Part shown: one piece after another, positions 16,101 to 21,263 of the stretch | Layout: the number at the start of each line of letters is the position of its first letter | Position numbering within the stretch: position 1 is the first letter of the stretch | Notes under the pieces: model-generated | What the model saw: the letters and a program-made list of their open reading frames with translations, nothing else | Databases searched by the model: none | Told to the model about the DNA's origin: nothing | Program-made: the position numbers and the translations under genes | Source of the DNA: Hyphomonadaceae bacterium | GTDB lineage: Bacteria; Pseudomonadota; Alphaproteobacteria; Caulobacterales; Hyphomonadaceae | DNA: 21,263 nt | Assembly: GCA_030696545.1 (NCBI GenBank) | Contig: JAUYSA010000376.1 | Coordinates: forward strand, 1 to 21,263 | Reading direction: 5' to 3'

Positions 16101-16662
16101 GATTGACCTTGTCGTCGAACAGGGCGCGGAATTCTTCCTCATCCTGCGCGCGTGACTGAACCGTTTCCGACAGGCGGCCGAGAGAGGCTTCCAGAGTCTT
16201 GAGCGCGTCGAGTGTTGGCGCGTTGCCGTGGCCGGATTCGATTGTCTCGATGCGCGAGCGCAGGGCGGTCTGCGTGGTTTCGATTTCGCCGAGCGCGCGT
16301 GTGACGCGCTCAAGCGCCTGAAGCTGCGCCTTGCCGGACGCATCCACTTTTCCCATCAGGCCGAGAATGGACTTGTCGATTCCCGACACCGCGCGCGCCG
16401 AACGGGAGGTCGAAGCCTCCAGGCGTTGGGACAGCATGTCGATCTCTTGCGACATGCGGCGGAGGTCGTGATCTGCAGAAATGACGGACGGACGGGGCAG
16501 AGTATCGGAAAGGTCGATTTCCTCGAAAGCGGCTGAATCCCCTTCAAGGAGCAGGGAGTTGAGGTACTGCCCAAGCGTCACGCCCTGACGCTGCGCGCGC
16601 TCCCTGGCGAGTTCCCTCGCCTTTGGGTCAATTCCTTTTACGCTCCAGGGTGCCTGGCTCAT
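13126..16662 (-). CDS. podJ: PodJ-like polar localisation protein (coiled coil, membrane segment, Sel1 repeats, peptidoglycan-binding domain)
   Basis: A 1178-residue protein with the domain order of Caulobacter PodJ, the polar organiser that recruits cell-pole and division signalling proteins. It begins PWSVKGIDPKARELARERA, the usual PodJ-family N-terminus. Residues ~60-640 are long alpha-helical coiled coil with many repeats of the form R-x-E-x-x-x-x-A. An acidic, proline-rich linker follows to about 800. One membrane segment lies at ~812-833 (SGMLAVAVAGGAAFTVM). Periplasmic Sel1-type repeats occupy about 914-1077 (for example LAVLYEKGLGLTQD), and a peptidoglycan-binding domain lies at ~1111-1177 (LVRLGFAPGTADGKM). 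I use ATG at 16662 rather than the GTG at 16665: GGAG is 5 bases from the ATG but only 2 from the GTG. The C. crescentus protein is about 970 residues, so the coiled-coil part is longer here. Confidence 0.9.
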   Translation of the reverse strand: MSQAPWSVKGIDPKARELARERAQRQGVTLGQYLNSLLLEGDSAAFEEIDLSDTLPRPSVISADHDLRRMSQEIDMLSQRLEASTSRSARAVSGIDKSILGLMGKVDASGKAQLQALERVTRALGEIETTQTALRSRIETIESGHGNAPTLDALKTLEASLGRLSETVQSRAQDEEEFRALFDDKVNRVASKVDDVARSVDATVTNAIRSNASGLAGRVDQIEEKMSSVERRIEAGINKITDAATRFELFETKAERAVGDTTWRMERALETTLNRSRAMSKEVLDRVDGIEEKTREAMNGLGDAVARITERVTRAERKSDTAMSVLERAVTDIDERVQKGGGRQQAEDFAQLQVVFQKRLDSLAEDLSRPIHAVRADVERRLEEVTRAANPEKLERLERTIRQLQEQIQVTEARQADAVEAMSSQVDRLSRAVDERLRSVEARNDQRSIDDVRREMTRLADTIDARLDNVETSGRAAQDAIGRLNTAVDDKLQALEKRGAGAIDAVGEQVALVAERLQKRHDDSVQRLSDRIAETATAARPLDNAEVDRLADRLDERVKESERRSAEAIGQIGEQVARVADRLQTQHAESLRAFETRLSDSGRSYENKLSDVLSEVQRRMEEVGDQSTALLGPMQKTVSSIARRLEGLEDTRRDGLSPEVTRDIPVVPDEYVILDDDPIDPVADVLRAAPAAFAAIEQADAEIDTADIVGVEPPPFDRKTDPRDAHLFSDDATDAAPIAPPPPPASGEAAKRIEDLLETDDVFLGPPPAGEFVADLPSDDSREKLAPGYLEEARRAARQGRRIAPVTAKKGIGKGPLIASGMLAVAVAGGAAFTVMRGKQEAQSDDFAKQDPAAPAQALAAPGTAEAVLFNEPADEAAALQTNDLFEETPATAAASATKPADAAKAAAAPAVTLADAVRSGDPVALLDYALELLQSGDKAKGVQVLKDAAGRGLVMADYRLAKLYERGEGVPRDMAASRQWTEKAAVGGNVKAMHDLAVFYAEGDAGPQSYAAAVEWFRQASDHGLVDSQYNLAVLYEKGLGLTQDKSEAAYWYEVAGRAGDQDAGRRARTILGEMQPTQAEAIKRKARAFAPKPGIARANGEFGRRAWDIASPAQVTEAQRLLVRLGFAPGTADGKMNARTAEAIREFERDNDLPVTGEASVSLLRQLRAATLNITE

Positions 16663-16706
16663 CACAGCTCCGAATCGATGCGGGAGCCTGTCCTACGCCC
16701 GCACCA

Positions 16707-16720
16707 ACGGCCAGTTGGCC
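16707..16720. promoter_or_regulatory. Perfect inverted repeat CGGCCA-GT-TGGCCG, possible operator
   Basis: Two 6-base half-sites separated by 2 bases, about 45 bp upstream of the podJ-like start and 168 bp upstream of the MerR gene. This could be a dimeric repressor site. No regulator can be assigned. Confidence 0.3.
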
Positions 16721-16783
16721 GGGATACGGTTAACGGGCGTTAAACGTTAATTCCCGGCATCGGAAATCCGCTACGAGCTCCGA

Positions 16784-16816
16784 ATTGACCTTAGGGGCAG
16801 CTAACGTTACGTATTA
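16784..16816 (+). promoter_or_regulatory. Candidate merR promoter with long spacer and central AACGTT
   Basis: TTGACC at 16784-16789 resembles a -35 and TATTAC at 16811-16816 resembles a -10, with a 21-bp spacer. AACGTTACGT, at 16802-16811, lies within it. MerR-family regulators bind a dyad within a lengthened spacer (usually 19-20 bp), so self-regulation is plausible. A 17-bp alternative using TACGTA as the -10 also exists. Confidence 0.35.
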
Positions 16817-16887
16817 CTGAGCGTTAATTAAAAGACGCAGGCCCGTGCTCACCCACGGAGCAATAAAAAACGAACGGGAGGAAGAGA

Positions 16888-17346
16888 TTGAAAACGTACA
16901 CGATCAGCGAACTCGCGCGCGAATTTCAGGTCACGCCGCGTGCGTTGCGCTTCTACGAAGACAAGGGCCTGCTTTCGCCAACGCGTGACGGGCTCAACCG
17001 CGTTTATTCAACGCGGGATCGCGCCAGGCTGAAGCTTATCCTGCAGGGCAAGAGCGTAGGTTTCTCGCTGTCAGATATCCGCGAGATCCTTGATCTCTAC
17101 ACCCTTGAAGGGCACCGCGCTCAGCTGAAGCTATCGCTTAAGAAGTCGCGCGAGCAAATCAAGAATCTTGAGAAGCAGCGCGAAGATATCGAGGCGGCAC
17201 TTGAGACGCTCAACAAGGGCGTCAAGTGGACCGAAGAGAAGCTACAGGAACTCGGACCGGGCGCCGAGGTTGAGCAGTCCGCACGCGCTTACGAACGCGT
17301 CGCGCGGGCCGGCCTTGATGGCGACTCTGCCCATCTTGATAGCTAG
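16888..17346 (+). CDS. MerR family transcriptional regulator
   Basis: A 152-residue regulator starting at TTG, preceded by a good ribosome site (GGGAGGAAG about 5 bases upstream). The N-terminal winged helix-turn-helix reads YTISELAREFQVTPRALRFY, then EDKGLLSP and NRVYSTRDRARLKLI; the second helical part follows with SLSDIREILDLY. Residues ~78-115 form the usual dimerisation coiled coil (KNLEKQREDIEAALETLNKG). There is no cysteine metal-binding loop, so it is not a metal sensor. Short MerR proteins of this kind (LiuR-like) control acyl-CoA and branched-chain catabolism in proteobacteria. An acyl-CoA dehydrogenase/thiolase pair lies 1.5 kb downstream, so control of that operon is likely but inferred. 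The stop shares CTAG with the convergent gene. Confidence 0.92.
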   Translation: MKTYTISELAREFQVTPRALRFYEDKGLLSPTRDGLNRVYSTRDRARLKLILQGKSVGFSLSDIREILDLYTLEGHRAQLKLSLKKSREQIKNLEKQREDIEAALETLNKGVKWTEEKLQELGPGAEVEQSARAYERVARAGLDGDSAHLDS

Positions 17347-18602
17347 CTAAGGCGACCTGTCTGATCTGAAAGTCGCCGCTGCTTCCATGGGAAGCGGCGG
17401 CGCACTTCGCTCGGTTTTGCTTCAGTCAGTGCGCGGCTGGTGGTCAGCCACAGCATCGCGAGGATAAGCGGCGTGCCGGTGGGTATGCCCGCCTCGCCCA
17501 GGGGTCCGGTCACTCCCGACAGGACGATGGAGGCCAGCAAAATCAGCTTTTCAGTACGCGTAGCGCCGCGTTCCGCCATGTCGCTCATCAGGATTGCGAC
17601 CGGCGCTGCGAGCAGCGTCAGTTCGTAGTCGAACAGGTAGTGCGAGATCGTCAGGGTCGCCACGATCAGCACGGACCAGGAAAGGCGGGTCATGCCGCAG
17701 CGGCGCCATATCCACATGGCCAAGCCGGCGCTTGCGAGCGCGACGGCGCCGTGGACCGCATATGCTGCAGTTTCAGGAACGCCAAAGGTTCGCAGCGTCA
17801 CCCACACGCTCGGCATCTTGGCCCAGGGCAGGCTGCCGCTTTCGACCAGTTCGTTGACGAAATGCAGGTTGCCGAAGAACGTCGACCATAGACCCGGTCC
17901 AAATGCGAGCGTCGAAACGCCCATGAAGCAGAGGGCCGTTACGGCGGCGGCCGCGAACATTCGCCACTGCCCTGCAATTGCCAGCGCAAAGGGGATCAGG
18001 ATGCCGAGCTGCGGCTTGTAGGCCAGAAGCCCTATGCACACGCCCGCAAGCAGCTGATCTCGTGGACCGCGTGATCCAAGGATGATCGCGCCGGCGAGCA
18101 AAGCCACGGAAAACATGGAGTTCTGGCCGTGGTAGAGGCAGATGATGGTTGCGGGGAACGCCGCCAGCAGCAGGCCGGGATGGGGCTGGTTCAGCAGCGG
18201 TCGCAGCGCAAACAGGTAAGCGGCGGAGCCAGCCATCGCGAACACGATGAACGCCAGTGGATACGGCATCAGAGCGAGTGGTGCGGTCACGAGCTGATAG
18301 GGAGGCGGATAGTGCCAGAAGAATTCGACCTCGCTGCCGCCCACCGCTTTTGCCTGTGCGGCAACGGTTTCAACAGGGTCGAATGCGGCTTCGGGCCTTC
18401 CTTCCAGTGTCAGGCTTGAAGCGCCCCAGAAGGTGATAAAGTCGTATCCAAGCGGCTTGCCGCGGAAATCGACCATGTCCCGGGAGGTCGCGATCAGGCC
18501 GACAATGCCCATCGCGACCAGGGCCAGGATTATGATCGGGTAGTGGCGCATGCGCGCCGCGTCGAACAGCGGCTTGGGCGCGGCCTGAGTATTTCGTTCC
18601 AT
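17343..18602 (-). CDS. GT87/DUF2029 family membrane glycosyltransferase
   Basis: A 419-residue protein with about ten predicted membrane segments, the first at residues ~20-41. Family features of polyprenyl-phosphate-dependent GT87 mannosyltransferase-like proteins are seen: YDFITFWGASSLTLEGRPEAA in the first periplasmic loop, including the catalytic-type Asp, then FFWHYPPPYQL, and LYHGQNSMF after the third segment. It probably transfers a sugar from a lipid-phosphate donor on the periplasmic side; the acceptor is unknown. The start is the ATG at 18602, and the gene is divergent from the acyl-CoA dehydrogenase. Its stop overlaps that of the MerR gene by 4 bp. It has no obvious link to fatty-acid catabolism and interrupts the MerR/beta-oxidation neighbourhood. 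Confidence 0.85.
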   Translation of the reverse strand: MERNTQAAPKPLFDAARMRHYPIIILALVAMGIVGLIATSRDMVDFRGKPLGYDFITFWGASSLTLEGRPEAAFDPVETVAAQAKAVGGSEVEFFWHYPPPYQLVTAPLALMPYPLAFIVFAMAGSAAYLFALRPLLNQPHPGLLLAAFPATIICLYHGQNSMFSVALLAGAIILGSRGPRDQLLAGVCIGLLAYKPQLGILIPFALAIAGQWRMFAAAAVTALCFMGVSTLAFGPGLWSTFFGNLHFVNELVESGSLPWAKMPSVWVTLRTFGVPETAAYAVHGAVALASAGLAMWIWRRCGMTRLSWSVLIVATLTISHYLFDYELTLLAAPVAILMSDMAERGATRTEKLILLASIVLSGVTGPLGEAGIPTGTPLILAMLWLTTSRALTEAKPSEVRRRFPWKQRRLSDQTGRLS

Positions 18603-18800
18603 GCGATAACCCCAGCAGCGCCTTCAGCGAAGCCATGGTTAGGGCAAGATTGTTTATGGCAGGTTTCTGGTTCCCCAACGTCTGCCGGGCGCTAACACGG
18701 CTGGGCTGAGCACGTGTAAAACGGGAGCTTCCGCTCTCGATTTCGTTGGCTTATGTGGGGAGGTCATCGGCCGCAAAGCATGGCTGGAGGGTCAAGACGT
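18603..18800. promoter_or_regulatory. Divergent promoter region, glycosyltransferase / acyl-CoA dehydrogenase
   Basis: A 198-bp gap that must hold both promoters. I see a CACGTG palindrome at 18711-18716 and GGAGG at 18786-18790 ahead of the dehydrogenase ATG. I find no convincing -35/-10 pair and no clear copy of the AACGTTACGT element seen before the MerR gene. Confidence 0.35.
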
Positions 18801-20585
18801 ATGCCCAAGTATCAGGCGCCGCTCAGGGACATGAAGTTCCTGCTCAATGAAGTGCTTGAGATAGGCAGCTATTCAAACCTGCCCCGGTTCGCTGATGCGC
18901 CGGCTGACGTGATCGATGCCGTGCTCGATGGCGGAGCGAAGTTCGCTAGCGAGGTCCTGCAGCCGATCAACGCGATTGGCGACAAGCAGGGTTGCAAGCG
19001 TAATCCGGATGGATCGGTCACGACGCCGAAAGGGTTCCGTGAAGCTTACCAGCAGATGTCTGACGATGGCTGGATGGCGATCTCTGCCGATCCGGAATGG
19101 GGCGGGCAGGGGCTTCCGCGCGTTGTTTCGATGCCTTTCCTTGAAATGTGTTCCTCGGCGAACATGGCGTTCTCAATGTATCCCGGCCTGACGCGTGGCG
19201 CGGCTGAGGCGATCCAGACCGGCGGGTCGGACGAGCAGAAGAAAACCTACCTGACCAACATGATGACCGGCAAATGGTCCGGCACTATGAACCTCACTGA
19301 ACCTCAGTGCGGCACTGATCTGGGTCTCATCCGCACGAAGGCGGTTCCGCAGCCGGATGGCTCCTACAAGATCACGGGACAGAAAATCTGGATTTCGGGC
19401 GGCGAGCAGGATCTCGCGCCGAACATCATCCAGCTTGTGCTCGCGCGCATCGAAGGCGGTCCGGAAGGTATAAAGGGCATCTCTCTCTTCATCGTGCCGA
19501 AGTTCCTCGTGAATGCTGATGGGTCTCTGGGAGCCCGCAACTCGTTCCAGTGTGGCGGCCTCGAAGAGAAGATGGGCATCCACGGCAACGCGACGTGCGT
19601 GATGAACTATGAAGGCGCGACGGGCTTCCTCGTTGGCGAAGCCCACAAGGGCATGCGCACCATGTTCGTCATGATGAACGAAGCGCGGCTCGGCGTGGGG
19701 ATGCAGGGGCTCGCGCAGGCTGAAGTCGCGTTCCAGAACGCGGCGGATTTCGCGCGTGAGCGTCTGCAGGGCCGGTCGATCACCGGCGCAAAGGCGCCGG
19801 ACAAGCCCGCTGATCCGATCATCGTTCATCCGGACGTTCGCCGCATGCTGATGGACATGAAGTCCTTCACTGAAGGCGCGCGTGCGTTCACCTACTGGAC
19901 GGCGCTTCAGGGCGACCTGCTGCATGTCTCGCCGGATGCGCATGTGCGTGAGAAGGCAGACGATCGCATGGCGTTGCTCACGCCAGTGATCAAAGGCTTC
20001 CTGACTGACCGCGGCTTCAAGTGCGCGTCGGACGCGCTGCAACTGCATGGCGGCACGGGTTACACGCTCGACCAGGGCGTCGAACAGTTCGTGCGCGATG
20101 CGCGTATCGCGTTGATCTATGAAGGCACGAACGGCATCCAGGCGCTGGATCTCGTCGGCCGCAAGCTGGCGGCGAACGGCGGCCGGGCGGTGTTCGGTTT
20201 CTTCTCTGACCTCGAAGAGTTCGTCTCGGAGAACGAAGCGAACGAGAAGATGAAGCCCTATGTCGAGGGTGTTCGCACGGCCACAGCGCAGCTCAGGGAA
20301 GCCACGATGTGGCTGATGCAGAACGGCATGTCGAACTTCGACAATGCCGGCGCATCGAGCCACGATTACCTGCAGTTGTTCGGCCTGACTGGCTTGGCCC
20401 TGATGTGGGCGAAGATGGCGAAGGCGGCTCTCGCCAAGGAAGACTCGGGCGACAGATTCTATTCCGACAAACTTGCTACTGCCCGGTATTATTTTGATCG
20501 GGTCTTGCCTGACGCTACGTCACATCTCGCAAAGGTAAAGACAGGCGCGACGTCCGTTATGGCGCTCAGCGCAGACGCATTCTGA
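18801..20585 (+). CDS. Acyl-CoA dehydrogenase, long DmdC-type with C-terminal extension
   Basis: A 594-residue FAD enzyme making the first, dehydrogenation step of beta-oxidation. The start is ATG at 18801 (MPKYQAPLRDMKFLLNEV), the standard family N-terminus; in-frame ATGs at 18753 and 18780 add residues unlike the family. Motifs: NLTEPQCGTDLG (substrate/FAD region), NEARLGVGMQGLAQAEVA, LQLHGGTGYT, and YEGTNGIQALDLVGRKL with the catalytic-type Glu, E441. Its length of ~590 with an extra C-terminal helical domain (after about residue 460) is the long subgroup that includes 3-methylmercaptopropionyl-CoA dehydrogenase DmdC. Sequence alone does not tell fatty acid from methylmercaptopropionate substrates, but the thiolase next door points to fatty-acid use. 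Followed by a hairpin and the thiolase. Confidence 0.95.
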   Translation: MPKYQAPLRDMKFLLNEVLEIGSYSNLPRFADAPADVIDAVLDGGAKFASEVLQPINAIGDKQGCKRNPDGSVTTPKGFREAYQQMSDDGWMAISADPEWGGQGLPRVVSMPFLEMCSSANMAFSMYPGLTRGAAEAIQTGGSDEQKKTYLTNMMTGKWSGTMNLTEPQCGTDLGLIRTKAVPQPDGSYKITGQKIWISGGEQDLAPNIIQLVLARIEGGPEGIKGISLFIVPKFLVNADGSLGARNSFQCGGLEEKMGIHGNATCVMNYEGATGFLVGEAHKGMRTMFVMMNEARLGVGMQGLAQAEVAFQNAADFARERLQGRSITGAKAPDKPADPIIVHPDVRRMLMDMKSFTEGARAFTYWTALQGDLLHVSPDAHVREKADDRMALLTPVIKGFLTDRGFKCASDALQLHGGTGYTLDQGVEQFVRDARIALIYEGTNGIQALDLVGRKLAANGGRAVFGFFSDLEEFVSENEANEKMKPYVEGVRTATAQLREATMWLMQNGMSNFDNAGASSHDYLQLFGLTGLALMWAKMAKAALAKEDSGDRFYSDKLATARYYFDRVLPDATSHLAKVKTGATSVMALSADAF

Positions 20586-20609
20586 CGGACGCCATACCTG
20601 AGGCGTCCG
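20586..20609 (+). other. Intercistronic hairpin right after the dehydrogenase stop
   Basis: An 8-bp perfect stem (CGGACGCC at 20586-20593 with GGCGTCCG at 20602-20609) and 8-base loop begins directly after the TGA stop. The following sequence, CTTCCTTCCC, is pyrimidine-rich but has no T run, so it is a poor intrinsic terminator. It could stabilise the upstream mRNA part or act as a partial terminator between the two genes. Confidence 0.5.
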
Positions 20610-20640
20610 CTTCCTTCCCGTTCGCGGGGCAGTGAATCAA

Positions 20641-20647
20641 AAGGAGG
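20641..20647 (+). promoter_or_regulatory. Strong Shine-Dalgarno AAGGAGG for the thiolase
   Basis: AAGGAGG lies 5 bases before the ATG at 20653 and sets the thiolase start. It is the strongest ribosome site in the window, which suggests high translation. Confidence 0.8.
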
Positions 20648-20652
20648 CCGAC

Positions 20653-21263
20653 ATGGCCGAAGCCTATATCTACGACGCAGTCCGCACACCGCGCGGCAAG
20701 GGCAAGAACACCGGCTCGCTGCATGAGATCACCGCGCTGCAACTGGCGACCCAGGCGCTTAGGGCGCTCAAGGAGCGCAACAATCTCGACACCTCCAAGG
20801 TCGATGACGTGATCCTCGGCTGCGTGACGCCGATCGGCGAGCAGGGCTCGGACATCGCGCGTATCGCTGTGCTGAACGCCGACTACTCGGAAACGACGGC
20901 GGGCGTGCAGGTTGATCGCTTCTGTGCGTCTGGCCTCGAAGCCTGCAACATCGCGGCCGCCAAGGTCATGACTGGCGAGGCCGATATGGCAATCGGCGGC
21001 GGCGTTGAAGCAATGTCGCGCGTTCCCATGGGATCAAACGGCGGCGCCTGGGCGTCGAACCCCGAGATCGCGATGAAGTCGTACTTTGCTCCGCAGGGCA
21101 TCGGCGCCGACCTGATCGCGACCAAATACGGCTTCTCGCGCGATGACGTCGACGCTTACGCGGTCGAGAGCCAGCGCCGCGCGGCGAAAGCCTGGAAAGA
21201 AGGCCGCTTCAAGAAATCCGTCGTGCCGGTGAAGGACCAACTCGGCGTGACGATCCTTGCTCA
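20653..21263 (+). CDS. Acetyl-CoA C-acyltransferase (thiolase), 3' partial
   Basis: Open from the ATG at 20653 to the right edge, 203 codons visible of about 390-400 usual for the family. The N-terminus MAEAYIYDAVRTPRGKGKN is typical for thiolases; the acyl-accepting cysteine is C91 in VDRFCASGLEA, and GGGVEAMSRVPMG follows. The catalytic His and second Cys would lie beyond the window. It cleaves 3-ketoacyl-CoA with CoA in beta-oxidation (or condenses acetyl-CoA, if biosynthetic). The RTPRGKGK opening and the preceding acyl-CoA dehydrogenase favour the degradative type. It follows that gene by 67 bp with a hairpin between. A FadB-type 3-hydroxyacyl-CoA dehydrogenase gene would be expected downstream, out of view. 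Confidence 0.95.
   Translation, partial: MAEAYIYDAVRTPRGKGKNTGSLHEITALQLATQALRALKERNNLDTSKVDDVILGCVTPIGEQGSDIARIAVLNADYSETTAGVQVDRFCASGLEACNIAAAKVMTGEADMAIGGGVEAMSRVPMGSNGGAWASNPEIAMKSYFAPQGIGADLIATKYGFSRDDVDAYAVESQRRAAKAWKEGRFKKSVVPVKDQLGVTILA

Larger units (their letters stand above)
16663..16887. promoter_or_regulatory. Divergent podJ-like / merR control region
   Basis: A 225-bp AT-richer gap with several small elements. GANTC (GAATC) lies at 16672-16676, just upstream of the podJ start; this is a CcrM methylation site, though one is expected by chance at this length. TTAA occurs at 16729, 16739, 16746, 16823 and 16827; the 16729/16739 pair has a 6-base spacer rather than the 7 of the CtrA consensus. 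AACGTT occurs at 16742-16747 and 16802-16807. No reading frame of note is present. Confidence 0.45.

Noticed and set aside
16729..16742. Classical CtrA box TTAA-N7-TTAA
   Set aside because: The spacer between the two TTAA copies is 6 bases, not 7, so I do not call it as a CtrA site; it is listed only as part of the control region.
18753..18800. Earlier ATG starts (18753, 18780) for the acyl-CoA dehydrogenase
   Set aside because: The added residues do not resemble the family, whose members start at the MPKY-type sequence encoded from 18801.
19173..20363. 396-codon minus-strand frame opposite the acyl-CoA dehydrogenase
   Set aside because: The plus strand encodes a highly conserved enzyme over the same bases; the reverse frame shows no recognisable motif.
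1..21263. Mobile elements, CRISPR arrays, tRNA or rRNA genes and defence systems
   Set aside because: I looked for transposase motifs, terminal repeats, regularly spaced repeats and RNA gene features on both strands and saw none; the helicase is the repair-type Lhr protein, not part of a defence island.

Overview
The window is about 21 kb of GC-rich, gene-dense chromosomal DNA. It looks like an alphaproteobacterium, probably of the Caulobacterales/Hyphomonadales type. The reasons are a PodJ-type polarity protein, a TauE/SafE gene paired with a TIGR02186-family gene, a ligase-associated helicase and PdeM endonuclease, and an alphaproteobacterial-type LexA box. Genus cannot be read from this sequence. 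No rRNA, tRNA, CRISPR array, insertion sequence or phage gene was seen, and no gap between genes exceeds 300 bp.

Layout. (1) Positions 1-7165, plus strand: six closely packed genes, four of the five junctions overlapping. They encode a PEP-synthase-like phosphotransferase (5' end cut by the window), a DUF3419/BtaA-like aminocarboxypropyl transferase, a phytol/dolichol-kinase-like membrane protein with an extra membrane half, a GNAT-fold protein, an OleC-like AMP-forming ligase and a small four-helix membrane protein. The set reads as one uncharacterised, probably lipid-related pathway and is the best candidate for something undescribed. (2) 7131-7913, minus: periplasmic alpha-carbonic anhydrase. 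(3) 8010-11339, plus: ligase-associated DEXH helicase and PdeM-type endonuclease; an exact GTTC-N7-GTTC box lies just before the PdeM start. (4) 11345-13002, minus: TauE/SafE permease overlapping a TIGR02186 protein. (5) 13126-16662, minus: a PodJ-like polar organiser of 1178 residues. (6) 16888-17346, plus: MerR-family regulator, convergent with a GT87/DUF2029 membrane glycosyltransferase (17343-18602, minus). (7) 18801 to the right edge, plus: DmdC-type acyl-CoA dehydrogenase and a thiolase, the start of a beta-oxidation operon.

How the genes work together. The left operon holds activities for activating (ligase), acylating (GNAT), phosphorylating (PEP-synthase-like, kinase-like) and alkylating with the SAM side chain (DUF3419) a substrate that is probably membrane-bound. 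The helicase and PdeM form half of a known four-gene DNA-repair set; the exonuclease and ligase are not adjacent. The MerR protein is a plausible regulator of the acyl-CoA dehydrogenase/thiolase operon, although the glycosyltransferase gene lies between them. All names come from recognising motifs by eye; no database search was run.
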